From Spirochaetaceae bacterium (GTDB taxonomy: Bacteria > Spirochaetota > Spirochaetia > Treponematales > Breznakiellaceae): a stretch of DNA of 10,976 bases. The stretch's first letter is position 1; the number at the start of each line of letters is the position of its first letter. The translations under genes were made by a program, and so were the position numbers. The DNA lies in the NCBI GenBank assembly GCA_031273985.1, contig JAISQV010000217.1, forward strand, positions 1 through 10,976. Direction: 5' to 3'. Shown here piece after piece: positions 6,166 through 10,976 of this stretch. The notes below the pieces were generated by a model, which saw only the letters and a list, made by a program, of their open reading frames with translations, was not told the origin of the DNA and ran no database searches.

Positions 6166-7466
6166 CTAACCGTAGCGCTTGAAGACGACTACGCCGTTGT
6201 GGCCGCCGAAGCCCATGTTTCCCGATGCGGCGGCGTTAACCGTACCGTACTGAACCTTGTTGGGTACATAGTCCAGATCGCAGTCCGGGTCCGGCCTGTC
6301 CAGGTTTATCGTGGGCGGGAAAAACCCCTCCCGGATCGCCAAAATGCAGGCTATGGCCTCTATGCTGCCGGCCCCGGCGACACAGTGGCCCGTCATACTC
6401 TTGGTGCTGGAAATCTTGAGCCGCCGGGCGTGCTCCCCAAAGGCGATCTTCAGCATACGGGTCTCGGTAACATCGTTTATCTCCGTGGCCGTCCCGTGGG
6501 CATTGTAGTAGTCTATGTCCCCCGGTTCCAGGCCCGCGTCTTTCAGGGCGAGGGTCATGGCCCGCGCGCAGCCCTCGCCGGAGGGGTCCGGGGAGGTGAT
6601 ATGATACGCGTCGGCGCTGGCGCCGTAACCGGCAAATTCCGCCAGAATCCCCGCGCCCCGCTTCAGCGCGTGCTCCTCGCTTTCCAGCACCAGAAGCCCC
6701 GCCCCCTCGCCCAGCACAAAACCGTCCCGGTCCGCGGAGAAGGGCCGGCTCGCCTTTTCCGGCTCGTCGTTGTGCGCCGTGGACAGGGCCTTGAGCATCT
6801 GGAAGCCCCCTATGCCGAAGGGGACTATGCAGGCCTCGGTGCCCCCGGCCAGCGCCAGGTCCACCCTTCCCGCGCGGATCAGATCCAGGGCTTGCCCCAG
6901 CGCGTCGGCCCCGGAGGCGCAGGCCGTCACCTGAGTCAAGGCCGGCCCCTTGATCCCGAAGATCATGGACAGATTCCCCGCGGCCTCGTTGCCTATCATC
7001 ATGGGAATCGTCAGGGGGGCATACGCCGGGGGCCCTGGCTGAGGAGCTTGCGGAAAGCTTCGCTTTCCACCTCAAAGCCGCCTATCCCGTTACCCAGCAC
7101 TATCCCCGTGCGTTCCGGGTCGGCCCTGAGCTTCCAGCCCCCGCCCGAAGCGGCCTCCGGGGCTTCCGCCCCTCCGCTCCTTTCCAGCAGCCCCGCCTGG
7201 GCCAGCGCCTCTCCCGCGGCGGCCACGGCAAACTGGGTAAAGCGGGCCATCTTCCGCGCGTCCTTCCGGTCAGCCCAGGGGTCGAGGTCGAAGCCCTTCA
7301 CCTCCCCGGCGATCCGCACATCAAAGTCCCCGGTATCAAACAGGGTAATGGGCCCTACACCGCTCCTTCCCGCGACAAGCGCGTCCCTGAAAGCCCCCGC
7401 CGAATTCCCGATGGGAGAAACCACCCCCATCCCCGTTACCACCACTCTTGTTTTCCGCACACTCAT
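6166..7466 (-). pseudogene. fabF: Beta-ketoacyl-ACP synthase II, split by a -1 frameshift
   Basis: FabF condenses malonyl-ACP with the growing acyl-ACP. The gene is intact in sequence but split between two frames. The first runs 7466 to 7011 (151 codons: KTRVVVTGMGVVSPIGN, then GNGIGG and GPRRMPP, then TGA). The second continues to 6166 with MMIGNEAAGN, the nucleophile Cys in TACASG, the His in NAHGT, STKSMTGH and the C-terminal GFGGHNG. Restoring one C in the run at 7014-7019 joins them without gap as RRMPPLTIPMM, giving 433 aa (family about 411-420). The Cys-His-His triad would be 183, 324 and 361. With no other lesion, possible causes are sequencing error, recent mutation, slippage-based phase variation or ribosomal frameshifting. 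The frame starts at ATG 7466 with only a weak ribosome-binding site (GGGTGA). Confidence 0.9.
7011..7022 (-). other. fabF: Frameshift site in fabF: ATG-C6-TGA
   Basis: On the coding strand the first frame reads ATG CCC CCC TGA, using six C (7014-7019). A seventh C would give ATG CCC CCC CTG ACG ATT CCC ATG, which continues FabF with the correct spacing relative to the family motif between GPR and the next block. The change needed is therefore +1 base in DNA or a -1 ribosomal slip just before the stop. Confidence 0.9.
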
Positions 7467-7503
7467 AATTCACCCAACTCCATAGCTCCGAAAATAGGGA
7501 AGG

Positions 7504-7612
7504 AGGGGGAGGTCTCCCCCTACGCTCCAGCCGCCTCCGGCGTCTTACGCTACCCCTACTACGGGGGGAAGAACCCGCCTATCGGCGGGGAGGCCCCCCG
7601 TAACGCCCCCCG
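7504..7612 (-). repeat. GC-rich intergenic repeat, copy A
   Basis: Read on the minus strand this copy begins GGGGGGCGTTACGGGG. It continues with GGGGTAGCG and TGGAGCGTAGGGGG and ends in the palindrome 7504-7521 (AGGGGGAG/CTCCCCCT). The order and wording match the copy at 10613-10707. Inside are two short competing hairpins, CGCC-TCC-GGCG (7532-7542) and GCGT-CTT-ACGC (7540-7550), given on the plus strand. Its hairpin end faces the fabF start, 38 nt away. It is oriented opposite to copy B, about 50 bp to the right. No gene is present. Confidence 0.65.
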
Positions 7613-7662
7613 GCCCACTCTAAACCCACTGTTGGGGGGCTTGGGGGGCCTGGCCCCACAAC

Positions 7663-7787
7663 GGGGGCGTTGCGGGCTCCCCCGCGAACTGGTGAGCGGG
7701 TTCTTGAGCCCCCGCATTGGGGGTAGCCGGAGACCCCGCAGGGCCGCAGGCCCGAGGAGGCTCAGGCGCAGGGGGCTCGGCCCCCTC
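7663..7787 (+). repeat. GC-rich intergenic repeat, copy B
   Basis: Read on the plus strand this copy begins GGGGGCGTTGCGGG with CTCCCCCGC, then GGGGGTAGC (7718-7726). A hairpin GGGCC-GCA-GGCCC (7741-7753) follows, and it ends in a GGGGGC/GCCCCC hairpin (7771-7787). The end hairpin starts about 5 nt after the fabG stop codon, so fabG transcripts run straight into it. It is longer than the other copies because of extra sequence around 7687-7712. It may act as a transcript end or processing signal, but there is no T-run. Copies A and B fill nearly the whole 325-bp gap between fabG and fabF. Confidence 0.65.
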
Positions 7788-7791
7788 CTCC

Positions 7792-8526
7792 CTACATAAA
7801 CATTCCGCCGTCCACGCTCAGCACCTGGCCGGTGATGTAGGCGGAGCCCTCGGAGGCGAGGAAGAGCGCCGCCTCCGCCACATCCTCCGGGGTTCCCGCC
7901 CGTTTCAGGGGGATCATGCCCAGCATGGCCTCCCGCGCCGCTTCCGGCATGGCCCCGGTCATGTCCGAGGCGATGTAGCCCGGCGCCAGCGCGTTGACCC
8001 GGACGCCCCGGCCCGCCACTTCCCTGGCGAGGCTCTTGGTAACGGCGATGAGGCCCGCCTTGCTCGCCGCATAGTTGGCCTGCCCGCCGTTCCCGTGGAT
8101 CCCCACGACGCTGGCCATGTTGATGATGGACCCGGCCCTCCGGCGGATCATGTCGCGGCCCACGGTGCGGGCGGCGAGGAATGCCGCCGTAAGATTCACG
8201 TCCAGCACCTTTTGGAAGTCCGCGAGGCTCATCCTGAAGGCGAGGTTGTCCCGGGTTATGCCCGCGTTGTTTACCAGGATGTCGAAGCCCCCGGCGGCCT
8301 TGAGCAGGGCGTCTATCAGCGCCTCCGCCGCGCCGAGGTCCCCCAGGTCGCCCGTGGCCCAGTGGAGCCTTCCGCCCGCCGAGGCGGCCCGTTCCGCCAG
8401 GTCTCCGGGCTCCCCGGTGCTGAGGCCCCAGACCTCGGCCCCTTGGGAGAGGAATTTTTCCGTAATTGCCCGGCCTATGCCCCGGGAAGCCCCGGTTACG
8501 AGGGCCTTTTTTCCTTGCAAAACCAT
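7792..8526 (-). CDS. fabG: 3-oxoacyl-ACP reductase
   Basis: FabG (244 aa) is the NADPH-dependent short-chain dehydrogenase that reduces 3-oxoacyl-ACP to (3R)-hydroxyacyl-ACP. The cofactor loop is TGASRGIG (11-18), NNAG (86-89) stabilises the central sheet, and the catalytic tetrad is N111, S139, Y152 and K156 (NYAASKAG). The C-terminus SVDGGMFM is typical of FabG. The ATG at 8526 is chosen because AAGGAG lies 6 nt upstream and the protein then starts VLQGKKALVTG. An in-frame start at 8562 would overlap fabD and add a non-homologous tail. fabD ends 16 nt upstream. An acpP gene would often follow here but is replaced by a repeat-filled gap. Confidence 0.96.
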   Translation of the reverse strand: MVLQGKKALVTGASRGIGRAITEKFLSQGAEVWGLSTGEPGDLAERAASAGGRLHWATGDLGDLGAAEALIDALLKAAGGFDILVNNAGITRDNLAFRMSLADFQKVLDVNLTAAFLAARTVGRDMIRRRAGSIINMASVVGIHGNGGQANYAASKAGLIAVTKSLAREVAGRGVRVNALAPGYIASDMTGAMPEAAREAMLGMIPLKRAGTPEDVAEAALFLASEGSAYITGQVLSVDGGMFM

Positions 8527-8542
8527 ACGCCTCTCCTTAGAC

Positions 8543-9496
8543 TCAGTTCCCCAGGGCCTCAATGCCGGCGCGGGTCCCCGCGGCGTAGCAGGGAACGGCG
8601 CTCCCCGTATCTTTCCAGAGCCCCCGGAGAACGCTCCCCGGCCCCGCCTCGAGGGCGGCTTCCGCGCCGCTCAGCGCCGCCAGGGCTGCCTCTTCGGCGG
8701 TCCAGCGCACGGGCTCCGTTATCTGTCTCAGGGCCAGGCGCCGCGCCTCTTCCCCGCTGCCAATCACCCCCCCGGAGACATTGGAGCAGCAGGGTATCCG
8801 GGGATCGGCAAAGGCCGCCGCCTCCACCGCCGGGGCAAAGGCCGCCGCAGCCTCCGCCATGAGGGGGGAGTGGAAGGGGCCGGACACCTGGAGGCGCAGG
8901 ACCCGCCGGGCGCCGCTTTCCCGGAACTTCAGCTCCGCGGCGGCCAGGGCCGGGGCTGTGCCGGAAATCACCACCTGTTTGGGGGAATTGTAATTCGCCG
9001 CGTAGAGCCCCTCGATGCCCCAGCGGGCAAGGAGCGCCTCCACCTCCTCCGGGGGGAGGCCGAGCACCGCCGCCATGCCCGGCGCGTCCGGCCCGGCCCC
9101 CAGCCGCTCCGAGGCCTCCTGCATGGCCCTTCCCCGGAGCGTTACCAGACGGAGGCAATCCCCTGCGCCGAGCATCCCGGCGCAGGCTAGGGCGGCGTAT
9201 TCCCCCAGGCTGTGCCCGGCGCAGGCAGCGGGCTCCAGGCCCCGTTCCCGCAGAAAAGCCGCCGCGGCAAGGTTGGCCAGGGTGATGAGCGGCTGGGCCA
9301 GATCGCTCCGTTTCAGGGTCTCCGCAGAGCTTTCGGCCAGCGCCTTCTCCGCATCGGCGCCCAGGGCTTCGGAGGCCAGGGCGAAGAGTTCCCGCACCCC
9401 GGCGCTGCCCGTGGCCAGAAGGTCCAGCGCCATGCCGGGGTACTGCGCCCCCTGGCCGGGGAAGAGAAAAATAGCCTTGGTGTCTTTCGTTACCAT
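8543..9496 (-). CDS. fabD: Malonyl-CoA:ACP transacylase
   Basis: FabD (317 aa) transfers malonyl from CoA to acyl carrier protein, feeding FabH and FabF. The N-terminal FPGQGAQ (12-18) forms part of the oxyanion hole (Gln15). The nucleophile elbow is GHSLGEY with Ser96, the malonate-binding arginine is Arg121 (LRGRAMQ), and the catalytic histidine is His209 (SGPFHSPLM). The ferredoxin-like small subdomain lies between about 130 and 205. The length is normal. It begins 7 nt after the fabH stop and ends 16 nt before fabG, consistent with one transcript. Confidence 0.96.
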   Translation of the reverse strand: MVTKDTKAIFLFPGQGAQYPGMALDLLATGSAGVRELFALASEALGADAEKALAESSAETLKRSDLAQPLITLANLAAAAFLRERGLEPAACAGHSLGEYAALACAGMLGAGDCLRLVTLRGRAMQEASERLGAGPDAPGMAAVLGLPPEEVEALLARWGIEGLYAANYNSPKQVVISGTAPALAAAELKFRESGARRVLRLQVSGPFHSPLMAEAAAAFAPAVEAAAFADPRIPCCSNVSGGVIGSGEEARRLALRQITEPVRWTAEEAALAALSGAEAALEAGPGSVLRGLWKDTGSAVPCYAAGTRAGIEALGN

Positions 9497-9503
9497 ACCG
9501 ATA

Positions 9504-10535
9504 CTACCATACGATGAGGTTTCCCCCGTAGGTCAGGCCGCCCCCGAAACCCACGGTCATGACCAGATCCCCCCGGTCCAGGCCCCCCTGCCGGTTAAGC
9601 TCGTCCAGGGCCAGGGGGATCGAGGCGGCGGAGGTGTTGGCGTACTCTTCTATATTGAGGTAGAATTTTTCTTCAGGAATGCCCAGCCGCTTCCCCGCCG
9701 CCTGAACTATCCGGGCGTTGGCCTGGTGGGGCACGATGCGGCGCACCGCGTCAATCCCGAGCCCCTCCTCACGGAGCAGCGTTTCTATCGCGCCCGCCAC
9801 AGCCTTGACGGCAAAGTTGTAGACCGCCCGGCCGTCCATTTCTATCTTGGGGCCCTTTTCCAGGGTTTCCCCGTCCTTAAAGGGATTCCGCGTCCCGCCG
9901 CGCCGTATCATGAGCCGCCCCGCGCCGGAGCCGTCGGCCCCGATAAGGGATCTTACGAGGCCCCGGCGCTCCGGCCCCGCGGAGGGCGCCCCGGTCTTTT
10001 CCAGCAGCACGGCCCCGGCGCCGTCTCCGAAGAGTATGCAGGTGGCCCGGTCTTCCCAGTCGGTGATGCGGCTCAGGGTCTCGGCCCCTATGACCAGGGC
10101 CCGCTTCCGCTCAGGCGAAGCGTTCAGCAGGGCCGCAGCGGTCTCCAGGCCGTAAATAAAGCCGGAGCAGGCCGCGGAAAGGTCCATGGCCGCCGCGTTA
10201 CGGGCCCCCAGGGCCTCCTGCACGATGCAGGCCGTGGGGGGGCAGCCGTTGTAATCCGGTGTTGTCGTGGCCAGGAGAATCAGATCTATGGTCAGGGCCA
10301 GTTCTTCCGGCGTCTTTTCCCCGGCCCCCCGCTCTACGGCCAGGGAGAGGGCGTTCCGGGCCGCCTCCAGGGCCAAATCGCTCGTGGCCGTCTCCGTATC
10401 GGCAATGTGCCGCGCCCCGATCCCCGTATGGCTCCGGATCCACTCGTCGGTGGTGTCCATACGGCCGGCCAAATCATCGTTGGCTATCCGCCGGGAAGGG
10501 ACCCCCCGCCCGGTGGCAGTTACTTCAATCGCCAT
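9504..10535 (-). CDS. fabH: Beta-ketoacyl-ACP synthase III
   Basis: FabH (343 aa, family ~317-335) starts fatty-acid synthesis by condensing an acyl-CoA primer with malonyl-ACP. The thiolase-fold triad is Cys123 (AACSGF), His270 (PHQAN) and Asn300 (NTSAAS). TTDEWIRSHTGI (28-39) is the N-terminal signature, and the C-terminus GFGGGLTYG closes the active site. A slightly longer stretch around 180-192 (EKTGAPSAGPERRG) accounts for much of the extra length. Whether the primer is acetyl or branched cannot be read from the sequence. AAGG lies 7 nt upstream of the ATG. It is the first gene after the promoter at 10577-10605. Confidence 0.97.
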   Translation of the reverse strand: MAIEVTATGRGVPSRRIANDDLAGRMDTTDEWIRSHTGIGARHIADTETATSDLALEAARNALSLAVERGAGEKTPEELALTIDLILLATTTPDYNGCPPTACIVQEALGARNAAAMDLSAACSGFIYGLETAAALLNASPERKRALVIGAETLSRITDWEDRATCILFGDGAGAVLLEKTGAPSAGPERRGLVRSLIGADGSGAGRLMIRRGGTRNPFKDGETLEKGPKIEMDGRAVYNFAVKAVAGAIETLLREEGLGIDAVRRIVPHQANARIVQAAGKRLGIPEEKFYLNIEEYANTSAASIPLALDELNRQGGLDRGDLVMTVGFGGGLTYGGNLIVW

Positions 10536-10547
10536 AAGCCGCCTTAC

Positions 10548-10572
10548 ATGACAAATTTCGTTAAAATGTCAT
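10548..10572. promoter_or_regulatory. Palindrome at fabH start site, candidate operator
   Basis: ATGACA (10548-10553) and TGTCAT (10567-10572) form perfect 6-bp arms around an AT-rich 13-nt centre with further partial symmetry (TT/AA). It begins about 5 nt downstream of the -10 box and covers the expected transcription start and early leader. A repressor bound there would block fabH transcription. It does not resemble the FapR or FabT operator consensus as I remember them. A 5' leader hairpin is the alternative. Confidence 0.4.
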
Positions 10573-10576
10573 ACTC

Positions 10577-10605
10577 ACTATAGCCCCTTTACCGGGCAGA
10601 GTCAA
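10577..10605 (-). promoter_or_regulatory. Strong sigma-70-like promoter for fabHDG
   Basis: On the minus strand, TTGACT (10600-10605) and TATAGT (10577-10582) are separated by exactly 17 nt. Each is a 5-of-6 match to consensus. The start point would fall near 10570, giving a ~35-nt leader before the fabH ATG. A second overlapping TTGACT lies 5 nt further upstream but gives a poor spacing. The promoter sits between the repeat after smpB and fabH, so the fab genes need not depend on smpB transcription. Confidence 0.75.
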
Positions 10606-10612
10606 GTCAAGG

Positions 10613-10707
10613 CGGGGGGCGTTGCGGGGGGACTCCCCCGCACGGGGGTAGCGGAAAAGCGTTTTGGCGCAGCCAAAACCTTTGGAGCGTAGGGGGCTTG
10701 GCCCCCT
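10613..10707 (+). repeat. GC-rich intergenic repeat, copy C
   Basis: This is the most compact copy. It begins GGGGGGCGTTGCGGGG with a GCGGGGGGA/CTCCCCCGC hairpin (10624-10641), then GGGGGTAGCGG. A hairpin GTTTTGGC-GCA-GCCAAAAC (10661-10679) follows, then TTTGGAGCGTAGGGGG, ending in AGGGGGC-TTG-GCCCCCT (10691-10707). The end hairpin begins 2-3 nt after the smpB stop codon, in the same relation to the gene as copy B has to fabG. A terminator role for smpB is possible, but no T-run follows on the minus strand. Confidence 0.65.
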
Positions 10708-10709
10708 CA

Positions 10710-10976
10710 TTAACTGAGGCGGCTGCGGAATTCCCGCGAAATTTCCCGTTTCAGGTCCCGTTCCCGTATGTCGGCGCGTTTATCGAAGCTTTTTTTGCCC
10801 TTGCAGAGGCCCAGTTCCACTTTCACCCGGCCTTTTTTGAGGTAGAAGGAGAGGGGAATCAGGGTGTAGCCTTTTTCTTCCACCCGCCGGGTGATGCGTT
10901 TGATTTCGTCCCTGTGCAGGAGGAGGCGCTTCTTCCGGTCCGGGTCGTGGTTGAAGATCGATGAGAAGGGGTTTTC
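10710..10976 (-). CDS. smpB: SsrA-binding protein SmpB (C-terminal part)
   Basis: The last 88 codons of smpB are present; the 5' end lies beyond the window. SmpB binds tmRNA (SsrA) and brings it to stalled ribosomes for trans-translation. Recognisable pieces are RKKRLLLHRDEIKRI, the beta-strand segment GYTLIPLSFYLKKGRVKVELGL, and the tmRNA-binding signature CKGKKSFDKRADIRERD. A basic C-terminal tail follows, ending RSRLS then TAA; such tails enter the empty mRNA channel. It is unrelated to fatty-acid synthesis and appears to be a separate transcription unit, ended by the repeat that follows its stop. Confidence 0.93.
   Translation of the reverse strand, partial: ENPFSSIFNHDPDRKKRLLLHRDEIKRITRRVEEKGYTLIPLSFYLKKGRVKVELGLCKGKKSFDKRADIRERDLKREISREFRSRLS

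Noticed and set aside
5975..6166. Minus-strand 63-codon open frame between fabF and fabZ
   Set aside because: It is wholly inside the inverted-repeat segment and no convincing ribosome-binding site was seen. Its hydrophobic stretch comes from the purine-rich tract read in antisense.
7009..7020. RF2-like +1 programmed frameshift in fabF
   Set aside because: A +1 shift at CCC TGA leads into a frame reading GAC GAT TCC, not FabF. Only a -1 slip or one additional C restores the protein.
8527..8562. Upstream extension of fabG to 8562
   Set aside because: It would overlap fabD, has no homology to FabG N-termini, and the internal ATG at 8526 has a perfect AAGGAG six nt upstream.

Overview
The window is a bacterial type II fatty-acid synthesis (FAS II) locus. 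Ten protein genes lie on the minus strand, preceded by the 3' end of smpB. Two tRNA genes lie on the plus strand at the left edge. In transcription order (right to left) the genes are smpB (partial), fabH, fabD, fabG, fabF (frameshifted), fabZ, fabV, accB, accC, accD, accA. Together they encode all four subunits of acetyl-CoA carboxylase, malonyl transfer to ACP, the initiating condensation, and the four steps of chain elongation. The enoyl reductase is of the FabV type. Acyl carrier protein (acpP), which often sits between fabD/fabG and fabF, is not present here.

Layout: 1-210 holds two hairpins and a probable tRNA promoter. 211-362 holds tRNA-Gln(CTG) and tRNA-Glu(CTC). 363-688 is the convergent gap between the tRNAs and accA. 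It carries a perfect 12-bp hairpin and a 159-bp MITE-like element with terminal inverted repeats and an apparent 8-bp target duplication. 689-5965 is a tight minus-strand run fabZ-fabV-accB-accC-accD-accA with spacings from -14 to +36 nt. 5966-6165 is a second intergenic repeat related to the core of the MITE. 6166-7466 is fabF, broken by a one-base deficit in a C6 tract. 7467-7791 is a 325-bp GC-rich gap made of two divergent copies of an intergenic repeat. 7792-10535 is fabG-fabD-fabH, preceded by a very good sigma-70-like promoter with a palindrome at the expected start site. A third copy of the GC-rich repeat lies between that promoter and smpB.

The organism is high-GC. A FabV very similar in layout to the trans-2-enoyl-CoA reductases known from treponemes, together with abundant intergenic repeats, suggests a spirochaete of the Treponema/termite-gut kind. 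This is inference; no rRNA or other phylogenetic marker is available.

The most interesting material is non-coding. One GC-rich repeat family has hairpin ends that abut stop codons, and its internal hairpin keeps a GCA loop while the stem sequence changes. There is also a MITE with an apparent target-site duplication, and a possibly phase-variable or erroneous homopolymer in an otherwise intact, normally core gene.
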